DNA of 57,669 nucleotides from Synergistaceae bacterium (GTDB taxonomy: Bacteria; Synergistota; Synergistia; Synergistales; Synergistaceae), in NCBI GenBank assembly GCA_031258255.1, contig JAIRNC010000121.1:1-57669 (forward strand). Direction: 5' to 3'. Below are positions 38,108 to 47,459 of this stretch, one piece after another. A program made the position numbers and the translations under genes. The notes under the pieces were generated by a model. That model saw only the letters and a list, made by a program, of their open reading frames with translations. It ran no database searches and was not told the origin of the DNA. How positions within the stretch are numbered: position 1 is the first letter of the stretch; each line of letters starts with the position of its first letter.

Positions 38108-39502
38108 ATGAAGAACACGCAGGACAAAGCCTTTATGGAGAAGGAGGCGATCTTCCGCCTCCTCGTTCGTTTCGCCGGCCCGTCCCTGGCGGGCATGGTG
38201 GCAAACGCTCTTTACAATATAGTTGACAGGATCTTCGTGGGGCAGGTCGTCGGTTCTGACGGCATCGCCGCTATCGCGCTTGCCTTCCCCTGTATGCTCT
38301 TTTTCGTCTCAGCCGCGACCCTGATCGGGGTCGGCGCGGCTTCCCGGATATCCATCCAGCTCGGGGAGAAAAAAAGAGAACTCGCCGAGCAGACGCTGGG
38401 GAACGCGTTCAGCCTGGCTTTCGCGCTGTCTGCCGTCTTCATGCTAGCCGGCTGGCTCTCCTTCGGGAAAATACTGCGCCTTTCCGGGGCGAGCGACGCC
38501 ACCCTCCCTATGGCGTCGGAGTATCTTTCGATAATACTCTGGGGCGTCCCGTGCGGCATGATCGGCTTCTCGCTCTCAAACCAGATAAGGGCCTGCGGCA
38601 GCCCTCTTTACGCCATGGGCAGCCAGATGTTCGGCGCGGCTGCGAACGTCGCCCTGGATGCCTGGTTCGTCGTAGGCCTCGACATGGGCGTCAAGGGCGC
38701 CGCCGTAGCCACGGTCATCAGCCAGTGCGTGTCGATGCTGTGGGCCTTGTCGTACTTCCTGACCGGCAAAGCGGAGATAAAACTCAGGCCGCCCCTCATG
38801 CTACGCCCGGATCCCGCTACAATTGCCAGGATCTTCGCGGTAGGGACTCCCGCGTGTCTCGTCACCCTCAACTTCGTCCTGGTACACGGGTTCATCAATA
38901 ACGCGTCGAGCTCTTACGGCGGCGACCTGGCAGTGTCGGCCACGGGCATATTCATGAGCATGGACTCGCTCTTGTTCATGCCCGGCGTCGCCATCGCGGA
39001 CGCATGTCAGCCGATAGTCGGCTTCAATTACGGGGCGGGCAGGATCCGCAGGGTGATAGGGACGGCCAAGACCGCGGTGCTGGCATCCTCGTTCTTTTAC
39101 ATAATCAGCTTTGTGGCCGTCATGCTCTTCGCCGACAAGATGGCGATGCTCTTCAACTCCCACGACGAGGAGCTGATAAGCCTGGCGGCCTCCGCGCTGC
39201 GCGTTTCTTATATAGGGGTGCCGCTGATGGGGATTTCCGTCGTCACGTCCTCGTTCCTGCAAGGCCTTGGCAGGGGCAGGGAGGGGCTCATGCTCTCGCT
39301 GGCCCGCTTTGGGGTATTCCTCTGGGCGCCCCTCATGATACTGCCAAAACGCTTCGGCGTTTACGGCGCCTGGGGCAGCTTCCCGGTATCTGATATCTGC
39401 GGCTCGATCACATGCCTCTTTTTCCTCGTCCGCGCGGTGATGGCGCTCAAGGACGAGGACGGCGCGGTATTCCCGATTTCAGAGCCGGACAGGGTCGTAT
39501 GA
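38108..39502 (+). CDS. MATE family efflux transporter
   Basis: 464 aa, FAGPSLAGMVANALYNIVDRIFVGQVVGSDGIAAIALAFP, 12-TM pattern. Confidence 0.93.
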   Translation: MKNTQDKAFMEKEAIFRLLVRFAGPSLAGMVANALYNIVDRIFVGQVVGSDGIAAIALAFPCMLFFVSAATLIGVGAASRISIQLGEKKRELAEQTLGNAFSLAFALSAVFMLAGWLSFGKILRLSGASDATLPMASEYLSIILWGVPCGMIGFSLSNQIRACGSPLYAMGSQMFGAAANVALDAWFVVGLDMGVKGAAVATVISQCVSMLWALSYFLTGKAEIKLRPPLMLRPDPATIARIFAVGTPACLVTLNFVLVHGFINNASSSYGGDLAVSATGIFMSMDSLLFMPGVAIADACQPIVGFNYGAGRIRRVIGTAKTAVLASSFFYIISFVAVMLFADKMAMLFNSHDEELISLAASALRVSYIGVPLMGISVVTSSFLQGLGRGREGLMLSLARFGVFLWAPLMILPKRFGVYGAWGSFPVSDICGSITCLFFLVRAVMALKDEDGAVFPISEPDRVV

Positions 39503-39602
39503 GCGGCGTGATCCGTACCACGCGCAACCGTCGGCTCTGAGTAATTTATAATTACATTAGGCAATCATATTATTTAATTCAATACAAATAGGAGGAGAAC
39601 CA

Positions 39603-41243
39603 TTGCTTATTACAGACCTACTGAAGGAGAACGCCGCGTCGAGAGGCCAGGACATCGCGATTGTCGAGATAAACCCCAAGGCAGCCAGTGACAGATCAGT
39701 CTCGTGGCGGGAGTACGAGGAGGGCCTAAGCTATCCGGACAGCGCGCGCCGCCGTGAGATGACGTGGCAGTATTTCGACGACCAGGCTAACCGCGTGGCC
39801 AACTTCTGCTTAAGCCGCGGGATAGGGCGCGGCAACAAGGCCGCGATGCTCATGATGAACGCGCTGGAGTGGTTCCCGATATACTTCGGGATACTGAGGA
39901 GCGGGGCCATGGTCGTGCCGATGAGCTTCAGGAACACGGCGGACGAGGCGCAGAGCTGCCTCGCGCTGACGGACGCCGACGCTATATTCTTCGGCCCGGA
40001 GTTCACCGGCATGATCCGCGACATACACGGCGACATACCGAGCTTGGCCACACGCGTGCTCGTCGGGCCAGACACCGGCGACGCTGATTTCGCCCTGAAC
40101 TACAGCCGCATAGGCTCTTTCCCCTGCGACGACCCGGGCATCGACATAGCGCCGGAGGACGCGGCGGCGATATACTTCACCTCCGGGACGATGGGCAAGC
40201 CGAAAGCCATACTCCAGACCCACGAAAGCATCCTCTCCGTCTGCCGCACGGAGCGGAAACACCACGGGCAGACAAGGGACGACGTGTTCCTGTGCATGGC
40301 CCCGCTATTCCACACCGGCTCCATGATGCACTGGCTGGGGAGCCTCATATCCGCCGGCGGGGCGGTGCTCCTGCGTGAGCCCAAGCCGGAATCAATCCTG
40401 AAAACCGTATCCGAGGAGGGCGTGACCATAGCCTTCATGCTCGTCCCGTGGGCGCAGGACGTCCTGCAGGCGCTCGAAAACGACACGCTGAGCCTGTCAG
40501 ATTACGAGCTGGGGCAGTGGAGACTCATGCACATCGGCGCCCAGCCAGTGCCGGTGGAGCTGATATCAAGGTGGAAGAAATTCTTCCCGAGCCAGCAGTA
40601 CGACACCAACTATGGGTTGAGCGAGGCCATGGGGCCGGGCTGCGTCCACCTCGGCGTCGACAACTCGCATAAGATAGGCGCGATAGGGCTGCCGGGCGAG
40701 GGCTGGCAGGCGCGGATCGTGGACGACGACGGAAACCCTGTCCCCCAGGGGCAGATCGGCGAACTCACGGTGCGGGGGCCGAGCGTCATGAAATGCTACT
40801 ACAACGACCCGGAGGCGACCGAGGCGGCACTCCGCGACGGCTGGCTCTTTACCGGGGACATGGGTTACGTGGACCCTGACGGCTTCACCTTCCTGGTTGA
40901 CAGGAAGAAGGACATCATCATCAGCGGCGGGGAGAACATCTATCCGATACAGATCGAGGATCACATCCGCAAACTGAGCCAGGTGCTGGACGTGGCCGTA
41001 ATAGGGGCGAACCACAAGAGGCTGGGCGAGGTGCCGATAGCGATAGTCTCGGTCAAGCCTGGCTGCGACTGCGACGAAGAGGACATCATGGCGCACTGCG
41101 AGGACCTGCCGCGCTACAAACGCCCCAGGCGCTGCGTCTTCGGCGACGTGCCGCGCAACCCGACCGGCAAGATAGAAAAACCGCGCCTCCGCGCCACATA
41201 CGCCGACATGCTGCTGTCCAGGGAGCCAGTGGCCGTAAAATAA
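39603..41243 (+). CDS. AMP-dependent acyl-CoA synthetase/ligase
   Basis: TTG start after aggaggagaacca; IYFTSGTMGKPKAILQTHES, GWLFTGDMGYVDPDGFTFLVDRKKDIIISGGENIYPIQIEDHI. Confidence 0.92.
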   Translation: MLITDLLKENAASRGQDIAIVEINPKAASDRSVSWREYEEGLSYPDSARRREMTWQYFDDQANRVANFCLSRGIGRGNKAAMLMMNALEWFPIYFGILRSGAMVVPMSFRNTADEAQSCLALTDADAIFFGPEFTGMIRDIHGDIPSLATRVLVGPDTGDADFALNYSRIGSFPCDDPGIDIAPEDAAAIYFTSGTMGKPKAILQTHESILSVCRTERKHHGQTRDDVFLCMAPLFHTGSMMHWLGSLISAGGAVLLREPKPESILKTVSEEGVTIAFMLVPWAQDVLQALENDTLSLSDYELGQWRLMHIGAQPVPVELISRWKKFFPSQQYDTNYGLSEAMGPGCVHLGVDNSHKIGAIGLPGEGWQARIVDDDGNPVPQGQIGELTVRGPSVMKCYYNDPEATEAALRDGWLFTGDMGYVDPDGFTFLVDRKKDIIISGGENIYPIQIEDHIRKLSQVLDVAVIGANHKRLGEVPIAIVSVKPGCDCDEEDIMAHCEDLPRYKRPRRCVFGDVPRNPTGKIEKPRLRATYADMLLSREPVAVK

Positions 41244-41252
41244 TTCCGAAAG

Positions 41253-41278
41253 AGGTGCCGGCTTACAGCCGGCGCCTT
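41253..41278. terminator. candidate bidirectional terminator between convergent genes
   Basis: AGGTGCCGGC-ttaca-GCCGGCGCCTT hairpin with one G:U pair, located between converging stops; weak T-tracts. Confidence 0.55.
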
Positions 41279-41281
41279 GGG

Positions 41282-43027
41282 TTATCTTTTAGCGCCCTGC
41301 TGCGGTTTCCCATCGCTCAGGACTCCGGATTTCTGCTTGAAGAAGGTCTTGAACCACTTCGACACCTCGCGGGGAAGCACCTTGTATCCCTTGCGCTCCT
41401 TCGAGATCCACAGGAAATAGTCGTTGAAAAAGGACTCCTGCAGCGCACGGATCCCCTTGCCCTTGTTGGCCTTCAACAGCGAGTACGTGTCCTTGAGCGT
41501 CCTGTCCTCGTCGTTGTCCCACCTGAAAGCGGCCAGGGCGAAGCAGAAGTCCTTAACGTCCGACGCTGCCGGAAAGATCGGTATTATGAGGCTGTTGTCC
41601 TCCCAGTCGTACACGCCCAGCCCCTGGCCTGGCACCAGTATCACCCTCGGTATGCCGTACATCCTTATCCTGGACGCGCGCAGCATGTCTGGGTCCAGCG
41701 GGGTCAGGTCCATCATTATCTCGCCAGCCCTCTTCATGGAGACGGGGAGGCCCCTGTTCTGGCACAGAGGGGACTCGTCCAGCCTCGCGGTGTGCGCCGC
41801 CAGCGCCATGAACTCCTTCTTGTGGTTGAGGCCCTCCCTCAGCTCCAGCTTCATGGCCGGGAGACCCTGCCCCTTAAATTTTTTCCTGGACATCTCGCAG
41901 CGGGTCTTCCAGCGCTCGGCCTCGTTCGTCACGTGCACGATCAAGCCGGCCAGGAACTTTGTCCGGTCGTGCAGGGAGAGGACGTTCTGTATTATCTTGA
42001 GGGACTGGTCCAGCGCCTCGTCCTGCTCTTTTTTGTCCTGGGCGGCCGGCGCCGGCTGATCGTCAGCCGTGCCCTCGAAGCACCCCTCCTCCGCCTGCCC
42101 CTCTTCTATCACAGCAGGAGCGGGCGCCGCCTTGGCGGATGGCTCGCCTATCTCAGCGAACGGGTCGAACGATGCGAGCGGGTCCGTGGAGGCTTCCGGT
42201 TCGGGAGCGGCAGTCTCCGCGTGGGGCGCTTCCTGTTCACCCGCCTTCGTCAGCTTCCTTTCGAGGCTGTCCACCAAGTACCAGAACGTGCGCTCGGCGG
42301 TCTCGTAATTTTTGCAGTTCTCCTTAATTTTGGCCCTCTCCTGGTTGTCGGCCTCGCGGATCCTCTTCGTCCTCATGTCGGACTCCGTGGCGTCGCACAG
42401 CCCCTCCTCGAGGCTGCGGAGGATCGTGTCGAGTTCCTTCCCCTCAATAAGGTCCGTCCCGCGGAGCAGCGTGTTCATCGCAAGACGCCGCCTGGTCTGG
42501 GCCGCCTTGAGCTCGCCGTCGAAGCGCTTCAGCTTCTCCTGCAGCGGGACGCCGCCGGACGGCCCGCCATATCGCTTGTCGAAAATGAGCGCGTAGTTCT
42601 CTTTCAGATAGTCCGTAAGGCGGTTGTACTGGTACATGTCCACAGCAGACGGCTGGCCTATCTGCTCCGCGAAGGCGGGGTTAGCTGTGGTGTACTCGGA
42701 GTAAAGGTGGCCGAAGTCGATAAAGAGGCGCTCATGCGCGTCGAACTCCAGTTCGTCTGGCGGGCCTGAGTCTATCTTGGCCTCCACTATCGCCCAGAGC
42801 AGCTCCCAGAAGTGGGAGGCCGCCTTCTGCCACACGATGCGCGCCTTCTTGCGGGTCTCCGAGTCAGAGGCGCCGCGCAGTTTTGCCATGTTCCGGCCCA
42901 GCGTCTGCATCTGGGACGCCAGGGAGGCGATCGTCTTGTTCTCTTTCCAGTGCGACGCCACCCAGCCGATTGCGTCGTCTATCTTCGTAAAATCCCCTGA
43001 ATTATCAGGGACTGCGGCGGCTGTCAT
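41282..43027 (-). CDS. protein of unknown function, two domains joined by a Pro/Ala/Glu linker
   Basis: 581 aa; helical N-terminal half; C-terminal VILVPGQGLGVYDWEDNSLIIPIFP..FALAAFRWDNDEDRTLKDTYSLLKANKG. Confidence 0.85.
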   Translation of the reverse strand: MTAAAVPDNSGDFTKIDDAIGWVASHWKENKTIASLASQMQTLGRNMAKLRGASDSETRKKARIVWQKAASHFWELLWAIVEAKIDSGPPDELEFDAHERLFIDFGHLYSEYTTANPAFAEQIGQPSAVDMYQYNRLTDYLKENYALIFDKRYGGPSGGVPLQEKLKRFDGELKAAQTRRRLAMNTLLRGTDLIEGKELDTILRSLEEGLCDATESDMRTKRIREADNQERAKIKENCKNYETAERTFWYLVDSLERKLTKAGEQEAPHAETAAPEPEASTDPLASFDPFAEIGEPSAKAAPAPAVIEEGQAEEGCFEGTADDQPAPAAQDKKEQDEALDQSLKIIQNVLSLHDRTKFLAGLIVHVTNEAERWKTRCEMSRKKFKGQGLPAMKLELREGLNHKKEFMALAAHTARLDESPLCQNRGLPVSMKRAGEIMMDLTPLDPDMLRASRIRMYGIPRVILVPGQGLGVYDWEDNSLIIPIFPAASDVKDFCFALAAFRWDNDEDRTLKDTYSLLKANKGKGIRALQESFFNDYFLWISKERKGYKVLPREVSKWFKTFFKQKSGVLSDGKPQQGAKR

Positions 43028-43049
43028 ACTACCCCTCCCTTAGAAAAGC

Positions 43050-44198
43050 CTAAAGCCCCAGACAGTGACGGATGCGGGCGTACCAATCCCTCACATCCAC
43101 CGCGCCTATCACTGAGCTGACGGTGTACTGGGGATCCTTGTCGCCTCCTAACGAACAAGTTTCGAGGCATATCTCCCAGTCGTCCCCGCTGAGGAAGAGA
43201 ACCCTGTCGCTCTCCCCCGGCAGCCGCGTGTCCGGCACCAGCCCGAACGCTACCTGCCCGTCGTCGCTCACGAACCTCGTCACCTTGAAGCGCCGGTCGC
43301 CGTGACCCGTCATCTCGAAGCGCTCCCGCTTCTTGAGCTGCTGCTCCTCGGCCAGCTTTGCGGAGTCCTGGACGAACTCTATCCGCGTCCTCTCAAGCAT
43401 GGGCCAGAGCCGGAGGTAGGCGATCAGCCTGGCGACGAAGGGACGTCCAGCGGAGATCATGGAGTTTACGCTTTCCTCAGAACGGTACGCGTTGCCGGGC
43501 AGCGTTTTCCAGAACGCCTCGCCGAACGTGTGCTCGCCCGCCAGCGACCAGTCGCTGAAACCGAACAGCAGGCCCTTCGAGACGGGCAGCAGGAACTCGC
43601 TCCAGCGCTTCGGGTTTGAGTTGATGACCTCCTTCGCCACGGGGGCGTTTCTCATCGTGAAGGGCAGACAGCCCTCTTGCAGGAGGAATCCGGGCCACGG
43701 CCCGCCCTCCTGCATGTTTTGATCGAGGATCGCGGCTTCGGATTCGGTGGGCACGAAACAGGGGCGCATGTACCACTTGCCCTTTTTGGGGGTATAGGCG
43801 TACCAGAGCGTTTCGCGCTTGTTTTCGGCTATCAGGCCCAAGTCCGCCTCGCTACGCGCCGCCTTCGTCGTATGCAGGATGTCGCACAGGAGCTGAACGC
43901 CCCGCCATTCGAGGGATCTCAGCGACAGGGCCTCCTCTCCCTTGGATATGAGGGAGGTGATGCTTTCGATTATGCTCTCCATGGGGTATTCCTTGACCGA
44001 CCGGCCCACCTTTATCTTGAGGCTGCGCTCAGCGCCCTCCGCCCAGGAGAGGTGGACGTATTTCTTCTTGTTCGTGTTGGTGTTGAAAATACCCAGCCTG
44101 GGAAGGTTGTCACTCCTCACAAGCAGCAGCGTGAGGTCGTCATCCATGACCTCCTCGGCGATTACCGACAAATCAGCTCCCGCAGCCAACAAAATCAC
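43050..44198 (-). CDS. protein of unknown function
   Basis: 382 aa, 22 bp upstream of the 581-aa gene; no family recognised. Confidence 0.85.
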   Translation of the reverse strand: MILLAAGADLSVIAEEVMDDDLTLLLVRSDNLPRLGIFNTNTNKKKYVHLSWAEGAERSLKIKVGRSVKEYPMESIIESITSLISKGEEALSLRSLEWRGVQLLCDILHTTKAARSEADLGLIAENKRETLWYAYTPKKGKWYMRPCFVPTESEAAILDQNMQEGGPWPGFLLQEGCLPFTMRNAPVAKEVINSNPKRWSEFLLPVSKGLLFGFSDWSLAGEHTFGEAFWKTLPGNAYRSEESVNSMISAGRPFVARLIAYLRLWPMLERTRIEFVQDSAKLAEEQQLKKRERFEMTGHGDRRFKVTRFVSDDGQVAFGLVPDTRLPGESDRVLFLSGDDWEICLETCSLGGDKDPQYTVSSVIGAVDVRDWYARIRHCLGL

Positions 44199-44305
44199 CT
44201 CGATGCAATGCCATTGTCGATTATAATACTCGCGCAGGCAATACGCCCATCGCGCATAAACGCCGCATGGCGAAACGGAGTGCGAACGTGCGAAGTACGT
44301 GTGGA

Positions 44306-44335
44306 ATTATATACCTTCCAGCCGAGAGCCAACAA
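44306..44335 (-). promoter_or_regulatory. candidate promoter of the 382-aa/581-aa gene pair
   Basis: TTGTTG (44330-44335) N18 TATAAT (44306-44311) on minus strand. Confidence 0.35.
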
Positions 44336-44364
44336 CAAATATTATTTTGATAGTTAAAATTACG

Positions 44365-44396
44365 CGAAGAGCCGGACTCTCGCGTCCGGCTCTTCG
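44365..44396. terminator. strong hairpin downstream of rpsU
   Basis: Perfect 13-bp stem CGAAGAGCCGGAC / GTCCGGCTCTTCG, 6-nt loop; T-rich (GCGTAATTTTAAC) on minus side. Confidence 0.75.
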
Positions 44397-44420
44397 AAGG
44401 CTATCAAAAAAGGGATCGCG

Positions 44421-44606
44421 TTAATCCGCCTTCTTGTGCTTGTTGCGAACCGAAGCCGCTTTCTTGCGCTTCTTTATTTCGCTCGGTTTTTCGTAATGCT
44501 CGTGCTTGCGGGCCTCTCGAAGCACTCCTACCTTTCGAAGCTCGCGCTTGAACCGCTTAAGGGCATCCTCTATCGTCTCGTTTTCCCGTCTGACAACGCT
44601 AGTCAT
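44421..44606 (-). CDS. rpsU: 30S ribosomal protein S21
   Basis: 61 aa, [44 protein letters not shown]. Confidence 0.96.
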   Translation of the reverse strand: MTSVVRRENETIEDALKRFKRELRKVGVLREARKHEHYEKPSEIKKRKKAASVRNKHKKAD

Positions 44607-44837
44607 CTCATGTCCCCCCCTCCCGTTTGTACCGGTCGAGAATAAAGGAAACGCTGACCCATTCGATTAAACGGCGCTTTGCCGCTCTGGGGCGCTTGTA
44701 CGCCAAGGGTTTAAACCGCAACCCCTCACGCCCCTGGATAAACCAGCCTTTCCTAAAAACAGCACGAAACCCCTGACTGACTGCCCACCTGGAGACGGTA
44801 TCGCCCTGCCCGGGGACGCGCCATTCGCGCCCTTATT

Positions 44838-45860
44838 TTAACTCAGCTTTCGATCCCGCACAATAGCGGATGCCCACACCCTTACCACCGGCGACCTGTG
44901 CTCCGTCATTATCTTGTTGATCGAGGGCAAAAGCCACATGGGGACCTTCTCCCTCCGGAGCAGCCTCAAAAGCGGCGTCAGTATAGACTCCTCGTCCCTC
45001 TTGAGGAGCCCCAGCATATCGACGGACTCCGGCAGGCTCTGGTCCTGCGGCCACCCGTTGAGAGTGGCGGACACCACCGTGGCGAGCGGGTGGGAGAGGA
45101 ACGGCGCAAAGCATTCCTTTGGCGCGTTTTGCCGCCTAAGCCACCTGAGCGCCATCATCGATTCGGAGGCTGAAAAATGCGCCGCGTGCGACGCCAGCAC
45201 ACGGGCGAGATCGGCTGACATGTCCGAAGCGGAGAAGAGCGACAGCAGGCTCTCCAGTATCTCAGCGGATGGGGCGTGCCTCGCGAAGTGGTCGATCACG
45301 GCCCTGCGTATGTCGTTAGTCGCCTCCCTGCCGGATATGCCCCGCAGGGCTAGCATGACGACGCCAGGGTGTCCGCTCCTGAGCCTCCGCAGTATGGCCT
45401 CAGCCCTGCTTTTGGCATGGACCTCCCCGCACCGGGAGAGGAGCGTCCGCATGTCGGACTCGGCCCTCGATATGGCGCTGCCGATGAAGCGCAGCCTGGC
45501 TGGCGGGATGTCGTGGTCTGACGCCTCGCTCTCGTGCCTTCCCGTCTTAGCGCCGCCGAAGAGCTTGTCCCAGAAGGACTTGAATATCGATTCTCCCTTC
45601 TCTTCGGGCGTGGCCTGCCTGGGCTGCCGCCAGTCGCGCTCGGCGCGCTCGCGGGCCGCCCTCTTGCCGGGGTACCCCCCGGCGACGGTCTCCTTCAGCG
45701 TCATATAGGCCTCCGTTATCTCGGAGAATTTCCTCGTCCCCTCCGGCCCGGCCACGTCCGGGTGATACTTACGGGCGAGGTGCCTGAACGCGCGTTTCAC
45801 CTCGTCCCAGCTCGCGTCGGACGATAGGCCCAGGACCTTAAAGTTGGCGTTTGAGTTCAC
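44838..45860 (-). CDS. J-domain protein with C-terminal HEAT-like helical repeats
   Basis: GTG start at 45860 overlapping the Hsp70-like stop (GTGA); FKVLGLSSDASWDEVKRAFRHLARKYHPDVAGPEG with HPD; no DnaJ zinc fingers. Confidence 0.88.
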   Translation of the reverse strand: MNSNANFKVLGLSSDASWDEVKRAFRHLARKYHPDVAGPEGTRKFSEITEAYMTLKETVAGGYPGKRAARERAERDWRQPRQATPEEKGESIFKSFWDKLFGGAKTGRHESEASDHDIPPARLRFIGSAISRAESDMRTLLSRCGEVHAKSRAEAILRRLRSGHPGVVMLALRGISGREATNDIRRAVIDHFARHAPSAEILESLLSLFSASDMSADLARVLASHAAHFSASESMMALRWLRRQNAPKECFAPFLSHPLATVVSATLNGWPQDQSLPESVDMLGLLKRDEESILTPLLRLLRREKVPMWLLPSINKIMTEHRSPVVRVWASAIVRDRKLS

Positions 45861-47431
45861 GGGGAGACCACCTGCTCTATCTCGGCGACCAGGCGGTCTA
45901 TCACTTCGAGCGCCTGCCACCGCAGCGCGCTGTCCTCGTTCCTGAGCGACCTGGCCTCAGCCATCACGGCAGTCAGGCGCTGCTGGAAGTTGTCCGGGAA
46001 CGCGATGGAGAGCCTGGCAAGGCGGTCCTCCCTCACGCGCAGCTCCGTCAGGATGTCGCAGGGGGGCATGCCGGACTCGTCCGACTCCAGTGATATCGTC
46101 TTCCTGCTGGTCTTTTTCTTCCTCTTCACCTCGACATGAAGGAGCCCGCCGCCGTCCACGCGAAAGAAGATGTCAACGATCTCGCCGTCCTTCACGTTTT
46201 CGACGAGTATGGTCTGCAAAACCCTGTTGAGCTTTTTGACCTTCCCCTCCCCCTGCACTATCGTGACCTCGAGGCTGCCATTGCCGTAAGCCGTAAAGCC
46301 CCTCTTCGCCTCAGCAGGGAGGGGCGTCCCCCTGCCCAATATCTGGACGACGCCGCCGTCAACGTCCAACACGCCGAGACTCCGGCTCAACACGTCGATC
46401 AGGAGCCGCTCGCTCCCCTGGTTAGCGTAAAGCGCGGTGCCGGTGACCACTGCGTCCTCAGGGGATGAGCGGAGGCGTTCCGGCGCCGTGACCTTAGCCG
46501 CCAGGGAGGAGCGGAGCAGCGGTATCCGCCCGCTGCCACCGACCAAGAGCAGTTTTTGTGGCTTGTGCTTCTTCCACATGCGGGAGACCATGCCCGTCAC
46601 CTCGTCGATCACCGGGCGTATCAGCGCCTCAAAATCCTGCCGGGACACCTCTTGCGACCTGTCGCGGGAGAGCATCCCGGAGGGGACGCGCCACGTGACG
46701 CTCCCTGCGGCGCTCAGGGCTATCTTTACCGCTTCGGCCTCCGTCATCATGAGCGAACCCCTGGGATCCTCGGCCCTGGAAAACGGCACCCCTGCCCTCC
46801 GGCACATCCAGTCCGCCAGGAGCCTGTCGAGGTCGTAGCCGCCGATGTCCTTCCTGCCCTTGCTCTCTATCACCTGAAAGACGCCGCGCTCCCCCTCCAC
46901 GAGGGATAGGTCCAGCGTCCCCGCGCCAAAGTCGATGATCAAGAACCTGCCGTCCATGCCGATGGAGAGGGCGGCAGCCGTGGGCTCGTTCACTATCCTG
47001 ACCCGCTCGAACCCGGCGCTCTGCGCCGCCCGCGCCAACGCGCCGCGCTCCGGGAAGCTGAAGTGGGCTGGGACGGCGAGGACGCAGGACGAGACGAACA
47101 TCCGGAGGTGCGCCTCGGCGTCCTCGCGCAGCAGACAGAGCAAAGGGACTAAGAGCTCCTCTGGCGTGTAGCTCCTCCCGCCCAGGCGGGCCACCCAGTC
47201 CGTGCCGAGGCGACGCTTTATGTCCCACCACGCCAACTGGGGATCTCTCGCCGCGAGCTTGGCCGCGTCCACGCCAGCCACCAGCCCGTCGCTTGAGACC
47301 GCGACCATCGAGGGCGTCCGCGTCTCGCCCCACCTGTTAGGTATGAGCGAGACGCCCCGCCCCGGCAGGTCGACAGCCAGCTGGGCGTATCTAGTACCTA
47401 GATCTATTCCGATAACGACGTTGTCCTTCAA
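45857..47431 (-). CDS. divergent Hsp70/DnaK-like protein
   Basis: 524 aa, [46 protein letters not shown], linker-like LIDVLSRSLGVLD. Confidence 0.93.
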   Translation of the reverse strand: MKDNVVIGIDLGTRYAQLAVDLPGRGVSLIPNRWGETRTPSMVAVSSDGLVAGVDAAKLAARDPQLAWWDIKRRLGTDWVARLGGRSYTPEELLVPLLCLLREDAEAHLRMFVSSCVLAVPAHFSFPERGALARAAQSAGFERVRIVNEPTAAALSIGMDGRFLIIDFGAGTLDLSLVEGERGVFQVIESKGRKDIGGYDLDRLLADWMCRRAGVPFSRAEDPRGSLMMTEAEAVKIALSAAGSVTWRVPSGMLSRDRSQEVSRQDFEALIRPVIDEVTGMVSRMWKKHKPQKLLLVGGSGRIPLLRSSLAAKVTAPERLRSSPEDAVVTGTALYANQGSERLLIDVLSRSLGVLDVDGGVVQILGRGTPLPAEAKRGFTAYGNGSLEVTIVQGEGKVKKLNRVLQTILVENVKDGEIVDIFFRVDGGGLLHVEVKRKKKTSRKTISLESDESGMPPCDILTELRVREDRLARLSIAFPDNFQQRLTAVMAEARSLRNEDSALRWQALEVIDRLVAEIEQVVSP

Positions 47432-47459
47432 GGCAGAACCCCTTCAAACCTCTCAAACC

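Noticed and set aside
41255-42769. 504-aa plus-strand ORF opposite the 581-aa unknown gene
   Set aside because: Composition (Leu/Arg/Val/His) is that of an antisense shadow; the minus-strand ORF is longer and has realistic domain and linker architecture.
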